Source: Vibrio genomosp. F10 str. ZF-129 (GTDB lineage Bacteria; Pseudomonadota; Gammaproteobacteria; Enterobacterales; Vibrionaceae). From it: DNA of 64,000 nt. The notes under the pieces are model-generated. The model searched no databases, was not told the DNA's origin, and worked only from the letters and a program-made list of their open reading frames with translations. The position numbers and the translations under genes were made by a program. Within the stretch, counting starts at the first letter, position 1, and each line of letters begins with the position of its first letter. This document shows, one piece after another, positions 51,139 to 60,096 of the stretch. The stretch is taken from NCBI RefSeq assembly GCF_000287055.2, contig NZ_AJYQ02000137.1, positions 273,879 to 337,878 of the forward strand, read 5' to 3'.

Positions 51139-51789
51139 ATGCAAGAAATGTTACTCGCAGTTTGGCATCAAGATTTTGAAGCACTGCAACAAATAAGCTC
51201 ACTCAAGTGGTTTTTATTTGTCCTTATTTTGATTCTTTTTATAGAATCAAGCTTCGTTTTTTTGCCATTTCCAGGAGACAGCTTAGTACTGTTTGTCGGC
51301 GGAATGATAGGTCTAAGTGTTTTTGGTTTTTATCCTGCTCTAGCCCTCCTGTGCCTAGCTGCTTCGCTTGGAAGCATGTGTGCTTACTTCCAAGGTCGAT
51401 TTTTAGAAAAGACTAAGTTTGTCGTGTTCTTAGATCGAATGTTGCCCAAGGAGTCGCTACCTAGAGCCAAATCTTTGCTAGACAGGTACGGCTTTTTATC
51501 GCTGTTTATTTCAAGATTTATTCCTTTTGTTCGTGTGTTAACACCAATGCTGATGGGAGTGTCAAAACTCAGTGCATGGCGTACGTTAGCGATCAGTATT
51601 TCTAGTTCGCTTATCTGGTGCTTGGTTCTACTGGTGATTGGAAAAATGGTGATGACGAATCCACTTATGAGCGAATATCAGGAGCTGTTATCAAAATCAG
51701 TCATGGCGGGTAGTTTTAGCCTGATGATTATCGCAGTGATTGGAATACTCTATCGAGTGGTTAAATCACGCAAACACGTTGCTAATTAG
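51139..51789 (+). CDS. DedA-family membrane protein
   Basis: The 216-residue protein has the DedA/VTT features: an early FVLILILFIESSFVFLPFPGDSLVLFVG (E-x-F-P-x-PG segment), a re-entrant region LALLCLAASLGSMCAYFQGRFLE, and the signature FISRFIPFVRVLTPMLMGVS, ending in two helices. DedA proteins act on membrane-lipid carriers or undecaprenyl phosphate recycling and on proton homeostasis; which holds here is unknown. It sits downstream of the chaA terminator. Confidence 0.85.
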   Translation: MQEMLLAVWHQDFEALQQISSLKWFLFVLILILFIESSFVFLPFPGDSLVLFVGGMIGLSVFGFYPALALLCLAASLGSMCAYFQGRFLEKTKFVVFLDRMLPKESLPRAKSLLDRYGFLSLFISRFIPFVRVLTPMLMGVSKLSAWRTLAISISSSLIWCLVLLVIGKMVMTNPLMSEYQELLSKSVMAGSFSLMIIAVIGILYRVVKSRKHVAN

Positions 51790-51989
51790 CGCCTGCGCTG
51801 AAAACTAAAACCTGAGTTGAACATTAACCCCTGCGCTTAAAGTTGCATTTGTTCTGAAAGTAGGGAACAGAGCGTCATGTGGATAGAGTGGCTGGTGAGC
51901 AAACCCGTACGAGTCGAGCTCACCCGTTTGATTTTCATTAGGCCATTACGTTACTCTAGCTCCATCGTTTTTAGTAGCCGTGCTCAATA

Positions 51990-52382
51990 ATGACCGATGA
52001 AACCGTGCTTGTTCCATTGCCTTCTCTTATTCATCGCCTGGGTGGAGAGCGAGTGAAGCAACTTAAACACGTTGCTTCACAATACGATTGCACGTTGAAT
52101 CGCGTGCGCCGCTCTCGGCATTGGCAGGTGACAGGCACCGTAAGTTCGCTGACTCAGTTTTTGGACGTGTTGAAGTCTTTAGAAGAAGAGTCTTTACGAC
52201 CTGTGATTAAAAAAATCGAATCCATCTTAGTCAGTTCAAGCCTACCCCTAGAGTCGATGGAAGCGAGGCTCGTTAAGATAATCGATACCCACCCTTCGAT
52301 AACATTAAACGAATTAATGCAGAAAACCAGTTGCTCTCTGGCACAAGCGAGACGTGCAAGATTCGAATCCGACATACTTTAA
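51990..52382 (+). CDS. Ribosome recycling factor-like small protein (RRF_GI family)
   Basis: The 130-residue basic protein matches the Vibrio-typical family annotated as ribosome recycling factor family (RRF_GI): VPLPSLIHRLGGERVKQLKHVASQYDCTLNRVRRSRHWQVTGT, then a helical C-terminal part (LNELMQKTSCSLAQARRARFESDIL) that resembles a small HTH or ribosome-binding helix pair. It is unrelated in sequence to true RRF, and its function is not established. It lies just before the rbs operon but has a separate start. Confidence 0.6.
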   Translation: MTDETVLVPLPSLIHRLGGERVKQLKHVASQYDCTLNRVRRSRHWQVTGTVSSLTQFLDVLKSLEEESLRPVIKKIESILVSSSLPLESMEARLVKIIDTHPSITLNELMQKTSCSLAQARRARFESDIL

Positions 52383-52510
52383 ATCAATCAATAGTCATTA
52401 AGTTATCAGTGATAATAATCACCCTTTTTTCTCTCCCTTATTTAATTTAAAAGATCAGAATCACAAATTTATTTTCTTATCTTTGCAAACTTAAATCAGA
52501 TAACTATTAT

Positions 52511-52530
52511 TCATCGAAACGTTTCGATGA
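52511..52530. promoter_or_regulatory. RbsR-type operator (20-bp perfect palindrome)
   Basis: TCATCGAAACGTTTCGATGA is a perfect palindrome with the CGAAACGTTTCG core typical of LacI-family ribose repressor operators. It lies about 87 bases upstream of rbsD, and the operon encodes an RbsR. Confidence 0.85.
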
Positions 52531-52616
52531 TTGTTTTCCTGGTTTGAAAATACCGTCATTTTCACGGAAAAGACATGAATGATGTCTTAATCAAATTCTA
52601 ATTTTAGGGTCAAAAA

Positions 52617-53036
52617 ATGAAAAAAAGTACGCTCATCAATGCGGATCTTTCTTACCTAGTGGCAACGCTAGGCCATACCGATGAAATCACGATTTGCGAT
52701 GCAGGCTTGCCTATCCCTGATGAAGTGACTCGGATTGATTTGGCCCTTACTCACGGTGTTCCTAGCTTTCTTGAAACGGTGAGCGTGATTCTTTCTGAAT
52801 CTCAAATTGAAGGAGTGATCCTCGCTGAAGAATTTGCCACAGTAAGCCCTAAGCATCATCAAGAGTTGTTAGATAAATTAAAAGCCGAAGAACAAGGCTC
52901 GGGTAAATCTATTTCGATTCATTATGTATCGCATGAAGAGTTTAAAGATCGAACACAGCACAGTCGCGCCGTTGTGCGTACTGGTGAATGCACACCTTAT
53001 GCAAACGTGATCTTTCAAGCTGGCGTTACTTTTTAA
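52617..53036 (+). CDS. rbsD: D-ribose pyranase
   Basis: RbsD interconverts ribopyranose and ribofuranose, supplying the form used by ribokinase. The 139-residue protein has the family opening KSTLINADLSYLVATLGHTDEITICDAGLPIP, the catalytic His in LGHTDE, and the ending VRTGECTPYANVIFQAGVTF. It forms a decameric ring in known examples. It is first in the operon, after the 20-bp operator. Confidence 0.95.
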   Translation: MKKSTLINADLSYLVATLGHTDEITICDAGLPIPDEVTRIDLALTHGVPSFLETVSVILSESQIEGVILAEEFATVSPKHHQELLDKLKAEEQGSGKSISIHYVSHEEFKDRTQHSRAVVRTGECTPYANVIFQAGVTF

Positions 53037-53081
53037 TCCATAAGAAGTTTAACGCTTCCGGTTTCTTATTGAGGGCATGAC

Positions 53082-54587
53082 ATGACTCAAGCTATTTTAC
53101 AGTTAAACGCGATGGAAAAAGCATTTCCAGGTGTGAAAGCACTTGATAAAGCGAGCCTTAACGTCTATCCCGGCCGAGTAATGGCGCTGATGGGAGAAAA
53201 CGGTGCAGGTAAATCCACCTTGATGAAAGTGTTGACAGGTATTTACTCGTTAGATGCGGGTGATATTTACTATCAAGGTCAGGCGACCACTTTTAAGGGC
53301 CCAAGAGATTCACAACAAGCGGGCATTAGTATTATTCATCAAGAGCTTAACTTGATCCCAGAGCTGACGATTGCTGAAAATATTTTTTTAGGGCGAGAAT
53401 TTACCAGCCCGTTAGGTCGCATTCAGTGGCAAAAAATGTATCAAGAAGCCGATAAACTATTGGCTCGATTAAATGTAAAACACAGCTCTAGCAAACTTCT
53501 TGGTGATTTGAGCCTCGGTGAGCAGCAGATGGTAGAAATTGCCAAAGCGCTCTCTTTCGAGTCAAAAGTGATCATTATGGATGAACCTACCGATGCCCTC
53601 ACTGATACTGAAACAGAGTCCTTGTTTAAGGTCATCAATGAACTGCGTGACCAAGGCTGTGGTGTTGTTTACATTTCACATCGCTTGAAAGAAATCTTTG
53701 AAATCTGTGATGACATCACGGTGTTGCGCGACGGTAAATTCATTGGTGAATGCTCCGTTATCGATACCGATGAGGACGGTTTGATTGAAATGATGGTGGG
53801 CAGAAAACTTGAGGATCAATACCCAAGAGTGAATGTCGAACATGGCGATATTTGTCTGGAAGTCTCTGGGCTGACCGGGTCAGGTGTTCACGATGTGAGC
53901 TTTACCCTTCAACGTGGTGAGATTTTGGGCGTTTCAGGTTTAATGGGAGCGGGACGGACTGAACTGATGAAAGTCATTTTTGGTGCTTTGCCCAGCGAAC
54001 GTGGTGTTATCAATCTGGATAACAAAACCATTAACCCTGTTAGCCCACAAGACGCATTAGCCAATGGGATTGCCTATATTTCTGAAGATCGAAAAGGGGA
54101 TGGTTTGGTTCTTGGCCTGTCTGTCAAAGAAAATATGTCACTCAGTGCGCTCGATAAATTAAGCCAAAATGGTCAAATCCAACATAAAGATGAAGCCAAT
54201 GCAGTTGAAGACTTTATACGTCTGTTCAATATCAAAACGCCCACACGTGATCAAATCATTGGCAACTTGTCTGGTGGTAATCAACAGAAAGTAGCGATAG
54301 CGAAAGGACTGATGACGCGCCCAAAAGTCCTCATTTTAGATGAACCGACTCGCGGGGTTGACGTTGGTGCAAAGAAAGAAATCTATCAACTGATTAACAA
54401 ATTTAAGTCGGAAGGCATGAGCATCATATTGGTCTCGTCTGAAATGCCTGAAGTCTTGGGAATGAGTGACCGCATCATGGTGATGCACGAAGGGCGTATC
54501 AGTGGCGAGTTTGATGTCAAAGATGCCGACCAGGAAAAACTACTCGCTTGTGCGGTAGGCAAAAAGATCAATGAGGAAGCAGCATGA
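53082..54587 (+). CDS. rbsA: Ribose ABC transporter ATP-binding protein
   Basis: RbsA is the double-ATPase of ribose import. The first domain has GENGAGKST, LSLGEQQM and IIMDEPTDALTD; the second has GLMGAGRTE (degenerate Walker A, usual for RbsA), LSGGNQQK and LILDEPTRGVDVG. The 501 residues are typical. It lies 45 bases after rbsD and overlaps rbsC by four bases. Confidence 0.95.
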   Translation: MTQAILQLNAMEKAFPGVKALDKASLNVYPGRVMALMGENGAGKSTLMKVLTGIYSLDAGDIYYQGQATTFKGPRDSQQAGISIIHQELNLIPELTIAENIFLGREFTSPLGRIQWQKMYQEADKLLARLNVKHSSSKLLGDLSLGEQQMVEIAKALSFESKVIIMDEPTDALTDTETESLFKVINELRDQGCGVVYISHRLKEIFEICDDITVLRDGKFIGECSVIDTDEDGLIEMMVGRKLEDQYPRVNVEHGDICLEVSGLTGSGVHDVSFTLQRGEILGVSGLMGAGRTELMKVIFGALPSERGVINLDNKTINPVSPQDALANGIAYISEDRKGDGLVLGLSVKENMSLSALDKLSQNGQIQHKDEANAVEDFIRLFNIKTPTRDQIIGNLSGGNQQKVAIAKGLMTRPKVLILDEPTRGVDVGAKKEIYQLINKFKSEGMSIILVSSEMPEVLGMSDRIMVMHEGRISGEFDVKDADQEKLLACAVGKKINEEAA

Positions 54588-55582
54588 GTGCCAACGCTAC
54601 TAACACAACGAACGCAACGAAAAAAACACAAGACGGCAGTAAGACATTCTTTACTAAAGAGTGGTTGATTGAACAAAAATCATTAATTGCTCTGCTGTTT
54701 TTGATTGCTGTTGTTTCGTTCTTAAACCCGAACTTTTTTACGGTCGACAACATTCTCAATATTCTTCGCCAAACGTCGGTGAATGCGATCATCGCGGTTG
54801 GGATGACACTGGTCATTTTAACCGCCGGAATCGATCTTAGTGTTGGTTCGGTATTGGCTCTGTGTGGTGCATTCGCAGCCACGATGATAGGGATGGAAGT
54901 GCCCGTTATCATTGCTGTCCCTACATCATTGCTGGCTGGTGCAGCCCTTGGTGCAATAAGCGGAGTTATTATTGCCAAAGGTAAGGTTCAAGCGTTTATC
55001 GCAACACTTGTCACCATGACTCTGTTGCGTGGTGTCACTATGGTTTATACCGATGGCCGCCCAATTTCGACAGGGTTTACGGATACAGCAGATGCCTTTG
55101 CTTGGTTTGGTACGGGTTACACATTGGGTATTCCAGTTCCCGTGTGGCTGATGGTTTTTGTCTTCGCCGCGGTTTGGTATCTGCTTAATCACACCCGTTT
55201 TGGACGCTATATCTACGCAGTTGGCGGCAATGAATCGGCAGCACGCCTTTCGGGTATCAATGTCGATAGAGTGAAAATCGGTGTGTACGCCATTTGCGGT
55301 ATGTTGGCGGCTGTTGCTGGCATCATCATTACCTCCCGTCTTTCTTCTGCCCAGCCTACAGCGGGTATGGGCTATGAACTTGATGCTATCGCAGCAGTCG
55401 TGCTTGGCGGAACAAGCTTGATGGGCGGTAAGGGGCGAATTATGGGAACCCTAATTGGTGCTCTGATCATCGGGTTCTTAAACAATGCACTTAATTTGTT
55501 AGATGTCTCTTCTTATTTCCAGATGATCGCCAAAGCCGTTGTGATATTGCTAGCGGTACTGGTTGATAACAAAAATAAGTAG
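54584..55582 (+). CDS. rbsC: Ribose ABC transporter permease
   Basis: RbsC forms the homodimeric membrane channel. It has about eight to ten helices, including LLFLIAVVSFLNPNFFTVDNILNILRQTSVNAIIAVGMTLVILTAGIDLSVGSVLAL, a highly characteristic opening, and LDAIAAVVLGGTSLMGGKGRIMGTLIGALIIGFLNN, the coupling-helix region. The 332 residues are near the usual length. The four-base overlap with rbsA ensures coupled translation; a structured 237-base gap separates it from rbsB. Confidence 0.95.
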   Translation: MSANATNTTNATKKTQDGSKTFFTKEWLIEQKSLIALLFLIAVVSFLNPNFFTVDNILNILRQTSVNAIIAVGMTLVILTAGIDLSVGSVLALCGAFAATMIGMEVPVIIAVPTSLLAGAALGAISGVIIAKGKVQAFIATLVTMTLLRGVTMVYTDGRPISTGFTDTADAFAWFGTGYTLGIPVPVWLMVFVFAAVWYLLNHTRFGRYIYAVGGNESAARLSGINVDRVKIGVYAICGMLAAVAGIIITSRLSSAQPTAGMGYELDAIAAVVLGGTSLMGGKGRIMGTLIGALIIGFLNNALNLLDVSSYFQMIAKAVVILLAVLVDNKNK

Positions 55583-55589
55583 CCATTTC

Positions 55590-55644
55590 TTAACAGCCTC
55601 GGTTTTTAACAGCCTCGGTGAGGACATGTCAGCTTAGAGGCTGT
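55590..55644 (+). other. Direct repeat and stem-loop between rbsC and rbsB
   Basis: TTAACAGCCTCGGT occurs at 55590 and 55606. The ACAGCCTC in either copy can pair with GAGGCTGT at 55637-55644, giving alternative 8-bp stems. Two further hairpins follow: AAACCA/TGGTTT (55684-55712) and AACCAA-CGAGC-TTGGTT (55751-55767). Confidence 0.65.
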
Positions 55645-55779
55645 GTGATAAACAGAAAATAGATAACTGAATCAACAATGATTAAACCAATACGTATTCG
55701 GCCAAATGGTTTGAGCTAAAAATACGAAAATGAACCAATCGAAGTGGAACAACCAACGAGCTTGGTTCCCCCCTACTCA

Positions 55780-55806
55780 AAGTACATAAAGTACATAAAG
55801 TACACA
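55780..55806 (+). repeat. Three 9-bp repeats directly upstream of the rbsB ribosome site
   Basis: AAGTACATA, AAGTACATA and AAGTACACA abut the AAAGGA ribosome site at 55806-55811, so copy number would change the leader just before the start codon. Confidence 0.85.
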
Positions 55807-55819
55807 AAGGACTATAACG

Positions 55820-56698
55820 ATGAAAAAACTTGCTACTTTTATTTCTGCTGCACTTCTTTCTTCCACCGTATCGGTATCTGCGCAGGCACAAGATACCATG
55901 GCGATTGTGCTGTCTACGCTCAATAACCCTTTTTTCGTCACCATGAAAGATGGAGCGGAAGCGAAAGCCGAAGAATTAGGCTACAACTTGATCGTTTTAG
56001 ATTCGCAAAACGATCCAAGTAAAGAACTCTCTAACGTAGAAGATTTGACCGTTCGTGGTGTGAAAGCCATTTTGATTAATCCAACCGATTCTGACGCGGT
56101 ATCGAACGCGATCCGTATCGCGAACCGTTCAAATATTCCGGTTTTGACTCTTGACCGTGGTGCTAGCCGTGGAGAAGTGGTTAGCCATATTGCGTCAGAC
56201 AACGTGGTTGGCGGTGAAATCGCGGGTCACTACATTATGGAAAAAGTAGGCGAGAAAGCGAAAGTGATCCAACTTGAAGGCATTGCCGGTACGTCGGCAG
56301 CACGTGAACGTGGCGAGGGTTTCATGAATGCAGTGAACGGCAGTGAGATGGAATTACTGGCGAGTCAGCCTGCTGATTTTGATCGCACTAAAGGCCTGAA
56401 CGTTATGGAAAACCTGCTCGCGGCTAACCCAGATGTGCAAGCGGTATTCGCACAAAATGATGAAATGGCACTTGGCGCATTGCGTGCTGTGCAAGCGTCA
56501 GGCAAAGACATCATGATTGTAGGCTTCGATGGCACCGATGACGGTATTGCGGCGGTGAATCGTGGCATGCTGGCAGCAACAGTGGCACAGCAACCGGATC
56601 TTATTGGTGCACTGGGTGTAGAAACCGCGGTTAAAGTCCTACAAGGAGAAACGGTTCAAGAGTACATTCCAGTACCTCTTAAAGTGGTGGCAAAATAA
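55820..56698 (+). CDS. rbsB: Ribose-binding periplasmic protein
   Basis: RbsB captures ribose for RbsAC and also serves chemotaxis in relatives. A signal peptide (KKLATFISAALLSSTVSVSAQA) is followed by the type I binding fold: DTMAIVLSTLNNPFFVTMKDGAEAKAEELGYNLIVLDSQNDPSKE, TLDRGASRGEVVSHIASDN and VFAQNDEMALGALRAVQ. The 292 residues match E. coli RbsB. It has its own ribosome site (AAAGGA) after a structured spacer, and a long hairpin follows the stop. Confidence 0.95.
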   Translation: MKKLATFISAALLSSTVSVSAQAQDTMAIVLSTLNNPFFVTMKDGAEAKAEELGYNLIVLDSQNDPSKELSNVEDLTVRGVKAILINPTDSDAVSNAIRIANRSNIPVLTLDRGASRGEVVSHIASDNVVGGEIAGHYIMEKVGEKAKVIQLEGIAGTSAARERGEGFMNAVNGSEMELLASQPADFDRTKGLNVMENLLAANPDVQAVFAQNDEMALGALRAVQASGKDIMIVGFDGTDDGIAAVNRGMLAATVAQQPDLIGALGVETAVKVLQGETVQEYIPVPLKVVAK

Positions 56699-56746
56699 GT
56701 GAATTTCGCTTAGCCACTCAAATGAGTTAGACGTCATAATCAATCG

Positions 56747-56785
56747 TTGCTCTTCTCTTTTTTAAGTAAATTAAGAGAAGAGCAA
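56747..56785 (+). other. Long perfect hairpin between rbsB and rbsK
   Basis: TTGCTCTTCTCTT (56747-56759) and AAGAGAAGAGCAA (56773-56785) form a 13-bp stem. No T-run follows on the plus strand, so it looks like an mRNA-stabilising or partial-attenuation structure rather than a full terminator. Confidence 0.7.
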
Positions 56786-56909
56786 AATTGATGTTTGTAT
56801 GTTCTCGTTAATGTACGTCATAGATCATACAAACATCCGTTTTCGAGTGGATCCCCCCACTCACATTTATCGTACTCAAATTAGGTTTTTTAGAACCGAG
56901 GATAATCGT

Positions 56910-57830
56910 ATGAATCAGTTAGTGGTATTAGGTAGTGTCAACGCTGACCATGTTCTTCAAGTGCCTTCCTTTCCTCGCCCAGGCGAGACGTTACATGGTC
57001 GAAATTACCAAGTGATCCCTGGTGGTAAAGGGGCGAATCAAGCTGTTGCCGCTGCTCGATTAAATGCGGATATCGGTTTGATTGCTTGCGTGGGTGACGA
57101 TGCTTTTGGCATCAATATCCGTGAAAGCTTTAAGTTTGATGGTATTAATACTGGTGGTGTAAAAATACAGCCTAATTGCCCGACGGGCATTGCTATGATT
57201 CACGTTTCGGATAGCGGGGAAAATAGTATTTGTATTTCAGCAGAAGCGAACGCGAAGTTAAGCGCCGATGCTATTGAGCCCGACCTTGAACACATTCGCC
57301 AGGCTAAGTATTTGTTAATGCAATTAGAAACGCCGTTAGATGGCATCGAAAAAGCGGCAATGGTTGCGAAAGATAGTCGAACGAGCGTGATCCTAAACCC
57401 AGCTCCAGCGCGAGATTTACCTGACTCATTACTGCAATGTGTTGATGTTATTACCCCGAACGAAACAGAAGCCGAAGTTCTTACTGGGGTTACTGTTACC
57501 GACAATGAAACAGCCCAACAAGCCGCAAACGTATTGCATAATAAAGGCATTGAGATTGTAATGATAACGCTAGGCGTTAAAGGTGTATGGTTAAGTAATA
57601 ATGGACGTGGAGAGCTGATACCGGGTTTTAAGGTGAATGCCATTGATACAACGGCAGCGGGGGATACATTTAATGGTGCACTGATCACTGGCTTATTAGA
57701 AGATATGCAATTAGAATCAGCCATAAAGTTTGCTCACGCCGCAGCTGCGATCTCTGTGACTCGTTTCGGTGCGCAAACCTCGATTCCAAGCAGAGAAGAG
57801 GTTGACGCATTTTTGATTGAAAACGAGTAG
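56910..57830 (+). CDS. rbsK: Ribokinase
   Basis: RbsK phosphorylates ribose to ribose 5-phosphate. This PfkB-family enzyme has MNQLVVLGSVNADHVLQVPSFPRPGETLHGRNYQ, the substrate site GGKGANQAVAAARL, NETEAEVLTG and the catalytic anion hole DTTAAGDTFNGAL. The 306 residues are normal. I start at ATG 56910, 7 bases after GAGGA; an upstream frame to 56799 is non-coding. It lies 46 bases before rbsR. Confidence 0.95.
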   Translation: MNQLVVLGSVNADHVLQVPSFPRPGETLHGRNYQVIPGGKGANQAVAAARLNADIGLIACVGDDAFGINIRESFKFDGINTGGVKIQPNCPTGIAMIHVSDSGENSICISAEANAKLSADAIEPDLEHIRQAKYLLMQLETPLDGIEKAAMVAKDSRTSVILNPAPARDLPDSLLQCVDVITPNETEAEVLTGVTVTDNETAQQAANVLHNKGIEIVMITLGVKGVWLSNNGRGELIPGFKVNAIDTTAAGDTFNGALITGLLEDMQLESAIKFAHAAAAISVTRFGAQTSIPSREEVDAFLIENE

Positions 57831-57876
57831 AGAGCAAGGTACAACACAGCTTCTCAGACCAATAAAGGATACCCAT

Positions 57877-58881
57877 ATGGCGACCATGAAAGACATAGCA
57901 AAATTAGCCGGTGTTTCGACTTCTACGGTGAGCCATGTCATTAACCAATCTCGCTATGTGAGTGAAGAAATATCACAACGGGTTAACGATGCAGCAAGAG
58001 AGCTTAATTACGCACCTTCCGCTTTGGCTCGCAGCCTCAAAATGAACAGAACAAAAACCATCGGCATGCTGGTGACGACCTCCACTAACCCGTTTTTTGG
58101 TGAGGTGGTAAAAGGCGTTGAGCGCAGTTGTTATCAGCAGGGTTACAACTTGATTCTTTGTAACACAGAAGGGGACAGTGACCGAATGAAAGCGTCGATC
58201 AACACCTTGCTGCAAAAGCGTGTCGATGGCGTGATACTGATGTGTTCAACACTGGAAGGCCAACGTGTCGATGTTTTTGAGCGTTACCCAGACATTCCTG
58301 TTGTTGTGATGGACTGGGGCCCAATGCTGTTCTCTAGCGATAAAATTCAAGACAATTCATTGCGTGGCGGTTATATGGCAACCAAGTATCTGATTGATGC
58401 GGGCCATAAAAATATAGGCTGTATCACAGGCCCATTGAATCGTTATCAAGCTCAAATGCGTTATGAAGGCTACAAACGTGCGCTGAACGAAGCCGGTCTT
58501 GACATCAATCCTCGCTGGATTGTTGAAGCAGATTTTGAATGTGAAGGTGGCTATAGCGCATTCAATACTATGAATAATAAGGGCCCGCTACCGAGTGCTC
58601 TTTTTGTGAGTAACGATATGATGGCAATGGGCGTGATCAACGCCGCCAATGAACATAATATTAAGATCCCACAGGATATTTCAATCATCGGTTACGATGA
58701 TATTCATATTGCTAGATTTATGACGCCGTCACTCACAACGGTCCACCAGCCTAAATACCGTTTAGGAAAAGCCGCCGTAGACACCTTGCTTACAAAGTTA
58801 GAAAAAAACAGCAATGACACGGTCGTCGTTCAACTCGAACCCACATTAGTAGAAAGAAAGAGTGTAAAAACGCTATCGTAA
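57877..58881 (+). CDS. rbsR: Ribose operon repressor, LacI family
   Basis: RbsR represses the rbs operon and releases the operator when ribose is bound. The N-terminal LacI-type helix-turn-helix is MATMKDIAKLAGVSTSTVSHVINQSRYVSEEISQRV with the hinge helix LNYAPSALARSLK; the C-terminal sugar-binding domain has TNPFFGEVVKGVERSC and FVSNDMMAMGVINAA. The start ATG 57877 has AAAGGAT upstream; the frame runs back to 57817. As the last gene of the operon it would be co-induced with ribose uptake. A convergent ppiB follows immediately. Confidence 0.94.
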   Translation: MATMKDIAKLAGVSTSTVSHVINQSRYVSEEISQRVNDAARELNYAPSALARSLKMNRTKTIGMLVTTSTNPFFGEVVKGVERSCYQQGYNLILCNTEGDSDRMKASINTLLQKRVDGVILMCSTLEGQRVDVFERYPDIPVVVMDWGPMLFSSDKIQDNSLRGGYMATKYLIDAGHKNIGCITGPLNRYQAQMRYEGYKRALNEAGLDINPRWIVEADFECEGGYSAFNTMNNKGPLPSALFVSNDMMAMGVINAANEHNIKIPQDISIIGYDDIHIARFMTPSLTTVHQPKYRLGKAAVDTLLTKLEKNSNDTVVVQLEPTLVERKSVKTLS

Positions 58882-58893
58882 GCGTCTATTGTA

Positions 58894-59391
58894 TTAGTCT
58901 GGCTGGATAACCACTTTTTCAATAATCACGGTCTCATTTGGCACATCATCGTAACCATTGCGGGTTTCTGTTACTAGTGAGGAAATGTCCTGAACGACAT
59001 CCATTCCTGCTGAAACCTTGCCAAAAACAGCGTACCCCCAACCTTTGTTCGTTGTCGCAGTATGATCGAGACATGGGTTGTCGGCTACATTGATAAAGAA
59101 CTCTGCCGTTGCAGAATGAGGCGCTTCAGTGCGCGCCATTGCGATGGTGCCGGTGAGATTCTTTAACCCTCGATTCGCTTCGTTTACAATCGGAAGCCGG
59201 GTTGATTTTTCATTCAGATCTACCGTAAGCCCTCCACCTTGAACCATGAAGCCTGAGATAACGCGGTGAAATATTGTCCCTTCATAAAATCCTTCTTGGC
59301 AGTATCGCAAAAAGTTTTTTGAACTGACTGGCGCTGTCGCTGTGTCTAATTCGATCTGAATGTCACCAACGTTGGTGTGTAAAATAATCAT
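58894..59391 (-). CDS. ppiB: Cyclophilin-type peptidyl-prolyl cis-trans isomerase
   Basis: This cytoplasmic PPIase of 165 residues has the cyclophilin core: NFLRYCQEGFYEGTIFHRVISGFMVQGGG with the active-site Arg, TGTIAMARTEAPHSATAEFFINVADN with the Phe/Met pocket, and GYAVFGKVSAGMDVVQDI. No signal peptide, so it is the cytoplasmic PpiB rather than PpiA. The 12-base gap to rbsR on the opposite strand means both end in the same short region. Confidence 0.9.
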   Translation of the reverse strand: MIILHTNVGDIQIELDTATAPVSSKNFLRYCQEGFYEGTIFHRVISGFMVQGGGLTVDLNEKSTRLPIVNEANRGLKNLTGTIAMARTEAPHSATAEFFINVADNPCLDHTATTNKGWGYAVFGKVSAGMDVVQDISSLVTETRNGYDDVPNETVIIEKVVIQPD

Positions 59392-59577
59392 AAAAAAGGC
59401 TCAATTGGGCTTAATATCATGGAGTGGGTAGTATACGGAATGTTGAATGGGGGAAACACCGCTTAGTTTTCACCTTTCACTGTAAATCCGCATTTGTTAG
59501 TATCTCGTTTTCAATTTATGTAGCGTGATATCAATGATTCTGGTGTCACCAATGCCCGTCGGTTGTCGAGATAAACC

Positions 59578-60096
59578 ATGAAAAATACCCGTGTCATCAT
59601 TGGGCTAACGAACCCTAAAAGTCCATCAAATGTCGGTGCTGTCATGCGTGCAGCAGGGTGCTACCAAGCGGATGAAGTGCAATATACTGGGCAGCGCTAT
59701 GAGAAAGCCTCGAAGTTTCATACGGACACGAATAACGTCGCTAGCCAAATCCCGCTTAAAGGTGTGGACTCTTTTTTAGCTAATCTGAGCGATGATACTC
59801 GTATAGTGTGTGTCGATTTTGCAGAAGGCGCCACCCCATTACCTGAATTTGAGCACCCAGATAAAGCCATCTATATCTTTGGGCCTGAAGATGGATCCAT
59901 TTCTCAAGATGTGGCAGACCGAGCGGATCATGTGGTTTATGTCCCTACTATTGGTTGCATGAATTTGGCTGCATCGGTGAATGTTCTGCTCTACGATCGC
60001 CTCGCCAAGTCGCCTAATATAGATATCAGCGACACGTTAATTAAATCAAGTCGTGATAACCGCAACCACCTTATAGTTAGAAGTAAGCAAGGCTAG
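59578..60096 (+). CDS. SpoU/TrmH-family RNA 2'-O-methyltransferase
   Basis: The 172-residue protein has the knotted SPOUT fold motifs: TRVIIGLTNPKSPSNVGAVMRAAGCYQADEV (motif 1 with the N-x-G-A-x-x-R), KAIYIFGPEDGSIS (motif 2, G-x-E) and YVPTIGCMNLAASVNVLLYDRLA (motif 3, N-x-S-x-x). It uses S-adenosylmethionine to methylate a ribose in tRNA or rRNA; the target is unknown, and it is not the tRNA Gm18 enzyme TrmH by length. The stop lies within a tandem repeat. Confidence 0.88.
   Translation: MKNTRVIIGLTNPKSPSNVGAVMRAAGCYQADEVQYTGQRYEKASKFHTDTNNVASQIPLKGVDSFLANLSDDTRIVCVDFAEGATPLPEFEHPDKAIYIFGPEDGSISQDVADRADHVVYVPTIGCMNLAASVNVLLYDRLAKSPNIDISDTLIKSSRDNRNHLIVRSKQG

Noticed and set aside
55780..55806. 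CRISPR-like array
   Set aside because: Nine-base units without spacers, in a leader region; a simple tandem repeat. No repeat-spacer pattern was seen anywhere in the window.
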